A stretch of 64,000 bases of DNA, from contig CM056583.1 of the NCBI GenBank assembly GCA_029721435.1, positions 47,087,120 through 47,151,119 of the forward strand. Reading direction: 5' to 3'. This document shows positions 10,133-22,800 of the stretch, one piece after another. Below the pieces are notes generated by a model. It saw only the letters and a program-made list of their open reading frames with translations, was not told the origin of the DNA and made no database searches. Numbering within the stretch: position 1 is the first letter of the stretch; each line of letters begins with the position of its first letter. The DNA is from Gymnothorax reevesii (lineage: Eukaryota; Chordata; Actinopteri; Anguilliformes; Muraenidae). Position numbers and translations under genes: made by a program.

Positions 10133-13100
10133 ATGTTATGAATTATATATATAAATATAGTAGTTATACTGACCAAACAGTATTCTTGTTTTTAATGCTT
10201 TTTTAAATGATTTATTTAAGTGTTTTGGTGCCCAGGACAATAATGCCTCATGCATTAAACATCCTTTATATACCCAGGGAACTCTATAGTGCCCTTGTAG
10301 CATCCTGAATGTTTCGTTGTTTTTCAGCGCAGTCCCGCTGTCTGTGTCAATTTCAGTCCCATTTCTTTAATTGATTTATTATTGTCTCATTTCTCCCCTC
10401 CCTTTGTGTCTCCTCCTCTTGCTTGTCTGGCCCTATTCCAGTTGTTATTCATAGTCTCTGTCTATCTAAGTTCTTGAGTTTCATTTCCCTTTCGCTGGAT
10501 TGTTACTCTTTCATTGTGCTTTATGCCAATCTATTGTCTCAGCGCTCTAATCATTCATCTTTAGAATTAAAATTAAAAGTAAACCAGCCATTATTTATCT
10601 GGGATTGTTATTCCTGTACCAAGCTGCTCCTAGAGTGGCGTACTTTCCAGGTCCTCAAAGTTTTGGGCTTTGAGAGTATGCTCTGTCCAAAGTCCCCTTG
10701 AAAACCACACATTACCTTTCAGGTACTGACCTCGGACCAGTCTTTTAACCACAGCTTGCTTGACTCACTGTGTTGCTTTTTGCCCTGTAGCTGGACTAGA
10801 GACTGCCCCCTGACGACTTTCCGGCTCAGTCCCATTGTATTTTTCAGCCTCCGCACAAGAGCCAATTGCAGCTACACCTGCTTTTTCATTGCCGTGCCCT
10901 TGTGGATTTTTCTGGGATCTGCTCCTGGTCTCTTCCCCGAAGTGCGTAACAGCCTTACTTTCTTTCTTACTCTTTGCAACTGAAGTAGACTCATTACTTT
11001 ATCACTGAAGAAAGCTTGGAGGAATTAAACTAGGCCAGAAGGCCTAGGAGTACAGGACTATAGAGCAGTTAATCTCCATAATATAGTAGCTCAAGAGTGC
11101 ACTGGCAGGATTCTGACACAGTCACTAGATTATAGGTCCACATGCTGTGAAAATGTAGAAAACAAAGGCCCAGGCTAGACTGATCTGCACTCCTGTAGCC
11201 TAGTTTTGTTGCTCACCTGGGAAGGTCAGCCTTCCAAAATTTATCATCAGGCTGCTGGCCACTCAGATGGGGCATAATCACCCTCAATCAGCGAACATGG
11301 AGGGATTCAAAGGGCGATGAACTGTGATTATAAAGGCGCGCATTAATTACCCAACTCATCAAAAGCGATGTCTTTATTCATTAACTGCCTCTTTAACCTA
11401 ATTGCTGTCCCCAGTTCTGGGCTGAAAGCAGCTGTCCTCCTGGCAGTAACGGCAGGAGTCAAAATTCAAATTTGCTAATGCTAACGCCCACGCCACACAA
11501 CCTCCAAGTGCGTCACAGTTGTCATTTTTGCTGTAGATCTTGAGAAACCCAAATGTTTCTGAGAGAGAATGCCCCGAGGGTTGATAATTTTACTGTCACT
11601 GGAGAGGGTGTGTTATCCTGAAAGGGGTCTGAAGCCGGCATCTGTTGTGCAATCTCAGGAATGCGAGGAATTGGGACTGGCGGTCAAGTGTCAGATCGCA
11701 CGGTCATTGGAGCGACACGTGTGGGCACGGCACTGGCGTGGTGCATGCGTGCCCCTGCTCGTCCAGTGCGCACACATCTGCAACCCCACAAAGAAACGCC
11801 TGTTGGGGTGGATTCAATTGTGTAATTATTGTAATTCGTCCATTGGCATAATAATCAAGCATGCTTTGTTTTTAAAGCTTTCTTTGAGGCGCGCAGTTTT
11901 CGAAGAGCAGAACTTTTCTCTATAGAATGAAAATGAAATGCATGGAAATCAACACAGTTTTGGTGGTCATTTTGCATTAAACTCGATGTTTAATTTGAAG
12001 TCCAAATGAAGCATTTCTAGAATTATCAGGATTTTTCTTTTTCAAAAATTTGATATATTCCTGAAGGAGGTTTAGTGACACACGATCAAATTATGAAGGA
12101 TATTAAAACCTTGAGAAACAGCAGTTATAAAAATGTTATTATAGGACACTATAGGACATACATATATTTAGGATTTTTTTTTATTATTTGGAGAATTCCC
12201 TTTCTGTTAAACTCAATGTTTGAAATTGATATGTTGTTATGCATACTTTACAACCCAATTGTAATGCCTTGAATGCAATTTTAAAAAGCAAAATTGACAT
12301 TGTTGTGGACACAGCAACATTCTTGCGTGAGCAATATGGGCAATTTGTGATTGGAAGAGATAAGTAGAGCACAATGAAATGTGGAGGGAATGCGAAACGA
12401 CTGTAATTAGCACCTGTTTCCTGGCTGCGATATCCTGCTGTCAGTTTCCACATCCCATTATATAAGGACTTACCTCGTCCAGTCATTTTTAACATAAAAA
12501 GTTGTAATGATCATTTCATGCCACTGCAAGTAATCAGGACATCATTGTGATACACGGGTAATTTTATGCATTCGGCATCTTCTTCTTTGTTTTTTTTTTT
12601 TTTTTTGCTGTTTTCATTCTTGAGGGCCTCGTGCAGCATTTTCAGGTTTATGGCTTTGTGAGTGAGTTTGGAAATGGGGAGTGTTGAGAGTGCTTCTCCT
12701 TGGCTCATACCACGGCTGGTATTATCTCAAACATTATGATCACAAAAAGTACTGACGGCATCATCTAAAGCCTTGAGGTGCTTGAGGGCAGGTAAATGGG
12801 TAACCTGTGACAGTAGGCAAGCTGTCTCGTTATTTGGATGTTAGTCACTTATACACAAATGAATGTTAGTTAGAATCCAGCCTTATCCTGCGAGGCAAAC
12901 AACAAGCATTTTACAATCAATCCTCGCACTGTGCAACTGCATGAAATTTCAAACACTAGTAGGGCATAAATATAGAGGCACAATTGAAGGTGACTTTTGA
13001 TAAAAAAAAAATAAAAAAAAATAACCATTCGCACAGAAGAAAAAAATATGACCAAGCAGGGCTCACAGAGAAACAGTTTCTAGATTTATTTTTCTGTCTG

Positions 13101-13239
13101 AGACAGTTTTTTATCGTTTTTATGATCTGAGTTTGACAGGACAGTAATTGGCAAGGAATCATTGGTACTCGCTGAAGTTCTATACTATGCAAGCGCAGCT
13201 CTATACTATGCATTCTCTGTTCATGAAAAAATGATGGTA

Positions 13240-13270
<31 letters not shown>

Positions 13271-13970
13271 GAATGATGATGATTATTATTATTATTATTA
13301 TTGTTATTATAATAACCAAGGCAGGGAACCTTAGACAGGGAATAGCTTTTTTACATAATTTATTAACAGTGAATGGTTGAAGATTCAAGTGTTGGAGCAG
13401 AGCTGGCAATTTATCACCTGCCCGTTTATAACACAGAATTATAAATCCGATCAGGAAATGCTACATTAAGTTTGTGCAAAACAGGAAAACGCGGTTATTT
13501 ATGTGAAATTTACATTGTAAAATGCTCTGCTGATTGAGCGTAGCGGCGTTCATACAATTGTAATTGATTTTATCCTGAAACCTATGGGATGAGTGAAAAT
13601 ATGCCTGGGGACAGAGGTGTATGTCACCTCTCGGCATGGCAATCTCCATGCGCCCATTTGTCATCCCAAAGCAGATTATCACAGTCAGGTGGACAGCAGG
13701 GCTGGAGTGGGAACCAGGGGCAAATCAAGGTGAACCATTGCAGAATGAACCCAACAGACAGTACAGTGGGATCCATCTATCAGCTCAGTATGAACATGCA
13801 GAGGAATGTGGCCTTAGATTATGGCCATAAGGCAGATAGCAGAACATGAAGAGCTCCACTGGAATCAGGTCCTCTGCCTGAGAGCTCTTCCTCTGCTCTT
13901 CTCCTGATTCTTCTTAATGAGACAAGAATGCTCAGCAGTAATGCCTTTCTTCACCTGGCCTTACTGTATA
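10133..13970. other. Intronic DNA; possible conserved block, no gene seen
   Basis: T/C-rich LTR-like text at 10290-10990 (weak). 11230-11480 is balanced, non-repetitive sequence with ATTA-type homeodomain cores (ATTAATTACCCAACTC and neighbours) and reads like conserved noncoding sequence, which cannot be tested here. A poly-T run sits near 12590-12606, and a short duplicate TCTATACTATGCA lies at 13180-13212. No exon recognised. Confidence 0.4.
13241..13315. repeat. (TAA)n/(TTA)n inverted microsatellite
   Basis: A TAA array followed after GAATGATGATGA by an ATT array, so the two halves can fold on each other. Confidence 0.9.
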
Positions 13971-14560
13971 CAGTCAGCTCCAGAAGTATTTGGATTGTGA
14001 CAGAATTTTCATCACTTCGAAACTATTTCTGTCATATTGGAAAATTTCATGAACCGTGTACAAGTAGGAATTGCTACCATTTTTATACGTAGACATCGTA
14101 AACCTCACCAGATGTTGGTTGTCATCCCTGACGACGCTCTGTCAGTCTGCCACTGTGGGTGAGGGGATTGACCTGACCTTTGTTGAATATTAAACTCCTT
14201 TGCTGTTAAAACCGACTGGGTTTGTCTTCACAGTTTGCCTCAGGCCATAGGTTATCTTGGCTGCCATAACTGCCCACACTTACATGAACACTCCTCACCG
14301 ATGAGATGGCGCTTTTGATTATGAGAGGTTCCTGCCCCTCTCCTTTTCTCTTATCATCACTCTGGTACAGTAGGGTTGAACTTTGTCTCATTTGTCCATA
14401 GGATGTTGTTCCAGACTTGTTCAGTTTTTTTTTTTTTTTGGTATTTTTGGCAAACCTCCTGTTTTTGAGGCTTACTAATGATTTATGTCTCATGGCAAAC
14501 TCTCTGATGATGGTGATGCGAGTGACTGAAACATTTGGTTTTGTTTTTCACCTTTTTTTT
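13971..14560 (-). pseudogene. Tc1-like transposon relic
   Basis: Starts after TATA with CAGTCAGCTCCAGAAGTATT, a familiar fish Tc1 terminal sequence. The transposase reads on the minus strand. Around 14493-14400 it gives MRHKSLVSLKNRRFAKN, then, in another frame at 14401-14381, LWTNETK, which corresponds to the second catalytic Asp block (W-T/S-D-E) with Asp replaced by Asn. Frames are broken by indels and a poly-T run. The right inverted repeat is not recognisable. Certainly inactive. Confidence 0.6.
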
Positions 14561-14978
14561 TGTTATTGTGAAGTTTTGGTATGTGAGCTGCCATAAATGT
14601 GCTTTTTTAACGGGCCAGACTGATGTTTTTTTCTCTCACAGAGTGCGGTCAGCATTACTTTTTGCTTCTTCTTATATTAGCGAACTGATTTAACTTGGCT
14701 TTTAGAACTAAAGGCTCATAGTAACATCTATTACTTGAACATCCTGAAATTGAATGTTGGACCATCTGGATCATCTGGATCCAGATCCCTATCCTCGACT
14801 GTCAAAGCTTTGAACAACTTTTTTTTCCAAAATAGCAATCGCATCATCATTGATACAGAGCAAAAATTGATCATTTAATTTAACCTCACTAGCTGACCTA
14901 AAAGGACTATTCTGTACTGGGATCAGAATTCAAAACATACTAACAGGACATTGATCCTTATCCATGATAACAACAACT

Positions 14979-15530
14979 GTTATGATTCAGATAAGGTACC
15001 ACATGCAGAAACAGTACAATCCAACAGTAGGGTTTATTGATAGTAATTTGGTAATAACTGTAAGGGATGGAGCCCAGAGTAGAATGGCACAGTTCTATTC
15101 AGATGGAGTGAGCTTGAGAATTGGGGATGTTTGCGCCTGGCCCGTGGTGTCCCAGAACAGTAGCCAGATGGAGAACAACCTCACCAGAGCAGAACTGTCT
15201 GATGACTGGATCAGAGAGTTTAGCAGGATCCAGATGACTGCAAAAGGTTTGAGACGTGTTCCTAATAATCTGGCCCGAGGAATACTTCAACGAGTGGTCA
15301 GTAGGAACACGGTCCCAATCCTGGAGACCCAGAGAAAGGCTTGGGAGCTTGTTCCTAATAGGAAAACTAGGAAGAGTTCTTCTGTATTTTACTATCATTA
15401 AAGATTAAGAATAATTTCTGAAGACGATAGGCTCAAAGCTAGGAAAATACTGACTTGTTGCTTAAGACCATATAGCAAGTGACAATCCAGCCACCTGCAC
15501 ACTCAAAGTAAGGCGTATATTTATGCCACA
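14979..15530 (-). repeat. Decayed LTR, copy A
   Basis: Related over most of its length to 33753-34460: both share CAGTAGGGTTTATTGATAGT-like text, GAGCCCAGAG, a CCAGATGGAG block, GGGAGCTTG, and a TCATTAAAG block. On the minus strand the end reads AATAAACCC, then after about 60 nt ATGATTCAG reversed to TCATAACA, i.e. an LTR-like polyadenylation signal and CA end. The 5' part (high coordinates) is missing compared with copy B. Beyond the CA end (14978 downwards, minus strand) a Met-led, twice-interrupted reading of about 60 codons could be leader/gag remains; this is weak. Confidence 0.55.
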
Positions 15531-15628
15531 CACACGGTGCGAAAATCGGTGAGCCACAGGGCCATTGGTCCTATTTTTTTGTCTATCTTATTCTGGTATT
15601 AAACAGTGACGACAGCAGATGATGGATA

Positions 15629-18489
15629 CCCTTAGCAGAAAGTAGTATACCTGAATTTCATTTTATTAAGAATACTTGAGTAAGTATAAGTATAGCAGGT
15701 ATACTACGGACCATGTACTTGTAGTATACTAGAAAGTATACTAATTTTATATTTATTCAGACTAAATTGGAACATTTTTAAGTTTATAAAAGTACTAGCT
15801 GCTACCAGCTACCCGGAGTGAAATTGCCATTTTTTTTTGCTTGCATGACCTTTTTTCAAAAATTGGGCGAAGTCAAGTTCTTTCTGGTAACCAAATGGAT
15901 ATTCACACCAAATTTGGTGATAATCGATTGAGAAATGTAGGAAAAAAACGTGTACATACACACAGACAGACAGACAGACATCGACCTCAAATATATTGTA
16001 GATACTTTTAAGTATACTACCAGTTTAAGTAAAGTAAACCAAAAGTACCCATCTTGTTTATTCTATACTGCAAGTACACTACAAGTGAACCTTTTAGTAT
16101 ACTGTGAGTGAACTAGTTGTATACTTCTAACATTTCAATTTATGAAAGTATTCATCTAAGTATACTGCAAGTAAACTTACAGATATACTGCAAGTTTATT
16201 AGTTGTATACTTCTAGTAAACTTTTCAGTTCATGAAAGTGAACTGTGAGGTGAACTGTTGGGAAACTTAAAGACTGTTGTAAGATGTTTAATGACCACAG
16301 TGAGTCAGGACTACAGGTTCACATGTCATTGGACAGAAAACATCCTCATGACTGCCCTGGAGTATTGTGCATTATTACACCAGAGGGAAAATCCCAACCT
16401 ACTGGCCCACCAACACCTGCTCCAGCAGCAACTTTAAGTCCCAGGTGGTCTCCCAAGCACAAGCCAAACCTACACCCACTTAGCTTCAACCGCACAGCCG
16501 GTGCAGATCAAGTTGTGGTATGGTTGCTAGTTCTAAAGCTAGTACAGACATTTCATTGTCACTATGTCAGAGCACTGAAGGTCCAGTCTTCTTAATCTCA
16601 TGTTTGAAAATACTGTGTATATTTATGTGAATCTTCACGTAATGGCCAGCTAGATTGAACTGATATCTCAACTTAAACACAGCAATGTTTAGTACAGGTA
16701 CAATATGCAGGGCTTTGATGTCCACACTCTTTTTTTAAAAATGATTAAATCATCTATTAAACAGAATGTACCATCTTTCAAGTATTACTGCACTGCTGCA
16801 TCTTTTCCTTGGTTGGTCATATTTTTGACAGTGATGCAGAACTCCATTAACCAAAAAACAGCTCATCGGTGTACTCATTTGGAATATTTCATCAGCCTTT
16901 GCTTGAGTCCTTCAGCCTACCGGTCAGGCTGAAGGCATTCCTAATTCATATTTTATACATATTTCTGGTTCCATATGAGAGTATTATTTTATTCAGTATG
17001 AGTATTTTTTGTTTTGAATTGGGATTTCAATAAGAGTTGCCATTGCTGTGTTCTTATACTTTGGCATCCAATACTATATTGTGTTTGAAAATTAAATTTA
17101 TAAAGGAATCAATTTTGTTCTCAATCCTGAGTATGTGTTTCATTGTAAATTCTTATAAGTACCCTCATCTGTAAATTAAAGCAGAATGCTGTTAAGCATC
17201 GTCTACTAGTAGAGTAGTGACCTTGAAGTATACTTGCAGTTTAAAAAAAAAAACTTTTAGCTCCCTGAAAGTAATTTAAACTATAGAGGGCTTGAAGTAT
17301 AGAACTAGTGGACTTGTAGTCTACTTATAAGTTCACTTGCAGTATACTTCAAAGTGTACTTTCTAAAAAGTTGGCTTGAAGTATATAACAAGTAAAGTTG
17401 TAGTACATCTGAATTTACTTTCAGTATACTTCAAAGTATACTTTTATAAATTAGACATTGTGCTAGAAGTATATAACTAGTGAACTACTTTACAGTATAC
17501 TTTCATGAACTGAAAAGTTTGCTATAAGTATAGAACTAATAAACTAGCAGTATATTTGTAAGTTTACTTGCAGTGTACTGCAAATTATACTTTTATAAAC
17601 TAGAAATTGTGCTTGAAGTATATAACTAGTGAACTAATAGTTCATCTTTAAGTTTACTAGCAGTATACTTCACAGTATACTTTCATGAACTGAAAAGTTT
17701 ATTAGATGTATACAACTAATAAACTAGCAGTATGTCTGTAAGTTTACTTGCAGTACACTTAAATGTATACTTTCATAAATTGAAAAGTATGCTAGAGGTA
17801 TACAAATAGTTAAGGCACATTATACTTAAAGGTTCACTTGTGTACTAGCAGTACAAAATAAAACTTAGATGTAAACTAGATGGTTACCTTAAGTTTATGT
17901 TGCATAAACTTGAAGTATACTTCTTTTTGTAAGAGTATGTATCAAGTCTGTCAATGCTGGAATTTGTTCTCAAATGTTTATCTGTTTCTGAGTGGGTTAA
18001 TATCACTGCATAAAAATCAAGTTCAGCTCCACCCATGTGCTATTTACTCTGCTATGCTGCCCCAAAGCTGACTTGTCACTGCAACGTACATGTGGATTAT
18101 GTAAGTCCAGGAGATAGTAAAAACTGAGTAAAAATATAGTGCAGTATACTTTAAAGAAGCCAATATGTATGGTAAAAATATTTTAATGTTACTTACTCTT
18201 TTGATAGTAGCCTAACTGCAAGCCAGTATACTTGAACATTAGGCACAAATATTTTTGCCAAATACTCAAGAAAAGTATAACAATCAAAAGTTTAGGTACA
18301 AGTATTAGGCAAATATACTTAGACTTTTCTGTATTCTTTTCAGTATAAGCTAAGTATACTTAAGTATTAATTTGCTAAGAGTATCTTTGATGAGTAAATC
18401 AAAAGTAAACTGAAAGTATACTGTCTTATTTTTTAGTTTAGAAGAAGTATATTAATAGCACACTTGTAAAAACTTATTTTTCGTAAGGG
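15629..18489. mobile_element. Large fold-back DNA element with AGTATACT arrays
   Basis: Flanked by TA on both sides (15627-15628, 18490-18491). Ends are CCCTTAGCAGAAA and, inverted, CCCTTACGAAAAA. The arms are degenerate arrays of a roughly 90-bp unit rich in the palindrome AGTATACT. In the right arm the block CAGTATACTTTCATGAACTG recurs at 17493 and 17673 (180 bp apart). The left arm at 16150-16250 is the reverse complement of 17493-17590 at roughly 85% identity. The centre, 16260-17200, is unique and carries no transposase I recognise. TA target use suggests the Tc1/mariner superfamily; the long compound arms are unusual. Confidence 0.7.
15798..16010. repeat. Short repeat inserted in the left arm
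   Basis: Interrupts the AGTATACT array. It contains CTACCAGCTACCCGGAG, a GGGCGAAGTCAAGTTC segment, ACCAAATTTGGTGATAATCG, and (CAGA)n near 15962-15980. This resembles the dispersed group with GGACGGAC/CAGACAGA runs found elsewhere in the window. Confidence 0.5.
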
Positions 18490-18674
18490 TATCTGAATTT
18501 CTGATGTAATCAATGACTGCAAAACATTAAAACAGTCTTGTATTTGACAGAGGCATGATACATTTTACAAGTTAACCAATTATTTGCATGTATTCCATGA
18601 AGAAAGAATGGATACTTAATAATTTGTGTGACTGCTAAAAGCCAATTTTGCTTGCAGGTGCTCTATAGGAAGAA

Positions 18675-18822
18675 CCCAAGGGCGTAGGTTTGTATATGGA
18701 AGGTCGGGACTTGTCCCTACCAATATTTTGGGAAGCCAGATTGTCCTTACCAATATTTTGTCAAGTTAATGTAAATGTCCTTCAAAATGTATTCAAGACC
18801 TAACCAAATTGTCAGTTGAAAA
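18675..18822 (+). repeat. One-ended transposon remnant (hAT-like text)
   Basis: Starts GGGCGTAGGTTTGTATATGG and repeats CCTACCAATATTTTG and CCTTACCAATATTTTG within 50 bp. This text is common near the ends of fish hAT-like elements. No matching end was found. It is cut on the right by the TTAA element at 18827. Confidence 0.35.
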
Positions 18823-19065
18823 TTAACTGGGTCTATCTGCATTTTTGTGAATTTTTAAGAAATTCTGTCTTAATGATTTTTAAGTTAACAAGGTCTATTT
18901 TAGGTTATGACCCGGCTTAGATATGCACACAGTTTATGTCAAAGGTCAAAATAAGAAGGGTTTATTTTCAAATTTGCCCTTCACCAAGTTTTAAGTTGGT
19001 CTATCTGCAATTAGCCAATAATATTAGAGGGATCGTATCACGTGACCTCAGGCCTCAGAGACAAA

Positions 19066-19129
19066 ATGGCTGCCAAGAAGAAATTTACTGAAGCAGAGTT
19101 GAGAGAAATTGGTGCGCTTCCTCATTTAG
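19066..19129 (+). CDS. Putative first coding exon in the TTAA element
   Basis: ATG in good context (ACAAAATGG). It encodes MAAKKKFTEAELREIGALPHL plus one base and ends at a strong donor (G|GTGAGT). Joined to 19255-19322 the phase is kept, giving a predicted product of 43 residues that is highly charged and Lys-rich. It could be the first exon of a lost transposase, an acquired host first exon, or chance. No database family recognised. Confidence 0.4.
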
Positions 19130-19254
19130 GTGAGTGCTTCGAGAAGTCAGATTGAACAGAGTATTATTTGCTGAAACTTAAATTCTTTGCTGAAAAATAA
19201 TGTTTTGTCAAGTTAATCATGTAAATTGAATTCAAGGTTACCTTTTCTATGCAG

Positions 19255-19322
19255 ACAAAGTGAAGAATAATGACCCAAAGGCTTTGATCAATCAGAGATA
19301 TTGGCAGAGACAAAAAAAATGA
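19255..19322 (+). CDS. Putative second coding exon in the TTAA element
   Basis: Preceded by a pyrimidine-rich stretch ending CTTTTCTATGCAG, a good acceptor. The intron would be 125 nt, a typical short fish intron. The exon reads DKVKNNDPKALINQRYW and ends QRQKK-stop at 19320-19322 within a run of A, so an indel in the A-run may have created the stop. An AATAAA follows at 19509-19514. Confidence 0.38.
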
Positions 19323-19508
19323 CATTGTTACTATTCTTCAAGTTGTTCACAGTTATAATGTTCATATTTCCTTGATGTGAGATCATTCACACGTGAATAT
19401 TTTTCTCACATTACTAGGTTATGTTGAAAAAGGGCTAAAAAGGGTCAATCTTGTATTCCTTTTTTACTGTGACACTGTTTAAAAGTTCTTTCATAACTAT
19501 TATTAGTT

Positions 19509-19514
19509 AATAAA
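19509..19514 (+). terminator. Possible polyadenylation signal
   Basis: AATAAA 187 nt after the mini-gene stop codon, inside the same TTAA element. Supportive only because of position; such hexamers are frequent in AT-rich DNA. Confidence 0.3.
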
Positions 19515-19853
19515 CATTGTGGTTTCCTTAAAATGCGGTTTTAATAGACTGAATTTCCATAATAGACTGATTTCCATATTTTTAAAACCTGTAATCTGCA
19601 AATAGACCAAAGCAACACTGGAATTTTATGAATTCTAAAGTTACAATGATCCATCTGAAAAATTGGGTACCCAGAATTCAATGTTGCCAGACGAATAAGG
19701 GTATGTAAATTAGTCCAGTTTAATTTTGTTGTATTCTAATTGTTTAGGGCAAAACATCTTTTAATTCAGAAAAAACCCGAAAGGGATATTTTTAATACCA
19801 AATCTTTGATTGCAATTTCCTCAAACACTAAAATGGCGGGTAGACCTAGTTAA

Positions 19854-22800
19854 TCCTCAGCCGACGAAATGTTGTCAGGTGTAGGTACCAGCAGAAAGCA
19901 TGAGTGCAAAGCTACACAAGTCAAACTACAATTGAATTCTGGGTAGCAGTTTCACTTCTGGGAGCATGGACTTCTCAATACAATTTCTTTTCTACAGAAC
20001 AGGAAATAGAGGATTTAAGAATAGACACTTCCTCAAAGTCAGAATGCCCGTTGCTCAAACAGTACAGGAAGGAGGCAGAGATATAAAGGATGACTTTACT
20101 GTGAAGTATAAGAGCATATTGCTAATACAAAATGGCAGTCACATAATAACAGCAGCTCAGCAATGCTCCCCTGACAGTCCATTACAATAGACGAACGCAG
20201 CTGAGTTTTCTATAGTAATCGCTGTGCATTGGATATTTGTCAGGAAAGTATTTGCAAAGTTCCTTGAGTTTGCTCAACTACTTCAGGTGTTTTGCATTAC
20301 CATAAGGTTCGATCAATCAACATGATCCTGAGCTTGCTTGCCAATTTAACTTTTTTAATTGAATTCATCTTTACAAAAAGAATTCCCTTGATCCAAGGAC
20401 AAATCTGACAAGAGGGTATCCCCCAACCTTCTGTTGGCCATGTTTTTTCAGTTCTGCACCACAAACCTTCCTTAATGAAGTTGGGGAAAGAAGTGCTTTG
20501 CCGCACATTGCTGCGACAGACTTGTCATGGCAGGAAATGAAAGCATAATTGGTATTCTGGGCCTAAACTTTCACATAGCTTTGCTGCCATTATGAAGGCA
20601 ATCTTGGCAGAGCGATAGTGGCACCGAATAGAATATATTGGATATATCACAACTACAGAGTTCACTCCAGCAGACTATTGTGACCATGACAGCCTGAACT
20701 CCGGGATTCACCCAATCCGTGAAATTCTATTTAGAAAATACCTAAATACCTAAATACCTAATTGCATTCTGCATGATCTGGGATTAGCATGGCTAAATAA
20801 TCATTCAGATATTGTAATAGGGCACAGCAGGTAACAACTCTGCTGGAATAAATGGTACAAAATTTTTTACTGAAATGTTCCCTGCAGTATGCTATATATT
20901 TACAAGGTCAACTACACTGAATGTCATTGAAAATCAAATACTGATCAATGGCTCTATAATGGGGGAAATTATTTCATTAAGACATCAAGTCAATGTAAAC
21001 TTGCTTGCAAGCTTGTGGAGCTACAGTGTTCAGATCAGAGCATTGCCATGTGAGTAAGATTAATGCAATAACCAGCCAGAGTTTCCAGCTAATTGGTACA
21101 CCTTGTACTTAGTAGCCTACTTTGCGTAAACAAAAAATTTACCGAATAGGCAGCTATTTGAGCAGAAAGGTTTCTCTGTTAAAATTTGTGAAGGATTGAC
21201 TATGATTTAATTAGCTTTTCACACACAGCTGAATTAACAGTGAACTTTTTTCCCCTCTCTCTTCTCCGATTGTTTTTCTGGATTGGCAGAACAGAAAGTT
21301 CAGCTCCATCTCCAGTGTGAAGGATTATCGCATGACTTTCCTCTATGAATAACACTTTTTTAAAATTGTTACTTGTTAGAATAGTATTGCTATCACCATG
21401 AATATGAGATTAACACTTCAAAACTGCAGTTGTTTCGCAGCATTATTTTTCTCTCACTTGTGTAAATCGGTATCATATATATACATACATAAATATATAC
21501 TGTATCCAGTGGCGTGCAGAGATGATTATACACTCAACAAAATTAAGACTTATCAGAAACCAATTAATATTCATGTATTTATTTCATTAAATATTAGATT
21601 TCAGTAGGTATCCATATCTGCTGACAGGGAGCGCCCCAGGGGTTTTGCCTTAACAGAGATGCTCTAATCCACTCGTTTGGCCCTCACGATTTGGCCCCTG
21701 TCAAAGTTGCCTAGTTCCCATTACTCCCACACGCAACACATTGAATATGAGAAATGGCTGTTACTTACCATCTAAGATCTGTAGACCTTGACGTGTACTG
21801 TTGTTATGATATGATCAACATTCACGGCGGCATCTGTGATCGTATTCACTGTTTTGGTGCATACAAAAAAGTTATATTACTAGAATCTCATAGGCAAAAA
21901 TGCTGATTGCCGAGGCTACAAAACAAACTTACCTCTGTTTGACTCATTGGTGAATTCAACAAAGATGTCCAAACAGATGTTTTATGTATCAGGAAGAAAG
22001 TTGTTTTAGTAATCAGTCACTGATGAGGATCAAATGGTTTCCTGTTCAGTGGTGCAGTGGAATGCTTTTACAGTTTTCCTTTCCTGGAGAAAGGTTTGTG
22101 GTGTTTGGGAAAATACTGGTGGAGGTGAATGACATTATTATTTCCACTTCTGAGGTTATGCCAGGTAGCAGCAAAGAAATCGAGAGGAAAAGTTGACTTG
22201 TGTTTCGTGTCCAGCGTGCGCAGCGTTAGCTTGGAGGCTGTACTGAGGGGCAGCACTGAGTGCTCTGATGCTGCTGCCAAAGTGCTGCAGTCAACATTCT
22301 TACAACTTCTGTTTCAGTGAGTCAACAGCCACCCCAGTGTAAGCCCCACTCTCCGTCACAGCGTACAGTTCACTGCTCATTCAGTATGAAAGCGGGAATT
22401 TAATGTTTTCTTAAATTGATTCTCGGGCCGGGCAAATGATGAAAGAAAATGTGAAAAGTTCTGCCTCTCAGTTTCTCAGGGATGATTTTACAGCCTCTGA
22501 TGATCTTATTATCGCTTATTATTAGACTTCACTGGTTTAATTATAAAACTTCTCCTGCAATATGATGTAATTTCTTGTCCTCAGTGTTATTGAAATAACT
22601 GATCTTTGCAGTACATGTGATTTCCCTCGTAATTACGCCAACTTTTGGAGTGATGGAGCTTGAAGGCTGTCAGAAACGTCTACAAACTAACAGGAGCAAT
22701 ATGTCTAGCAGCAGTGCAGTGTAATTGTATTTTCATCTGCTCAATGTGTTTCCTTGGTAAAGCCGCTTTCACACTGGACGCGAAACAACTTTTTCGCACA

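Larger units (their letters stand above)
18827..19849 (+). mobile_element. TTAA-flanked element carrying a possible mini-gene
   Basis: TTAA at 18823-18826 and 19850-19853 encloses 1023 bp. Ends are CTGGGTCTATCTGC and, inverted, CTAGGTCTACCCGC. The GGTCTAT motif recurs near the left end (18890, 19004) and as ATAGAC(C) near the right end (19545-19608), a layout like subterminal transposase-binding sites. In between lie a Met-led exon with a consensus splice donor, a second exon ending in a stop, and an AATAAA (listed separately). No full transposase. It is most similar in design to piggyBac or Kolobok derivatives, but the family is not recognised. Confidence 0.7.

Noticed and set aside
7400..10990. 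Two T/C-rich blocks (7400-7850, 10290-10990) as Gypsy LTRs
   Set aside because: They share short text with each other and look LTR-like, but TG...CA borders, TATA box and target duplications could not be placed.
13589..13849. Frame starting MSENMPGDRGVCHL, faintly like an alternative first exon
   Set aside because: No splice donor in phase, no repeat of the similarity beyond three residues, and it lies upstream of the PH exon where such an exon is not expected.
15099..15401. Overlapping open frames on both strands
   Set aside because: They fall inside the decayed LTR copy A and have no protein resemblance.
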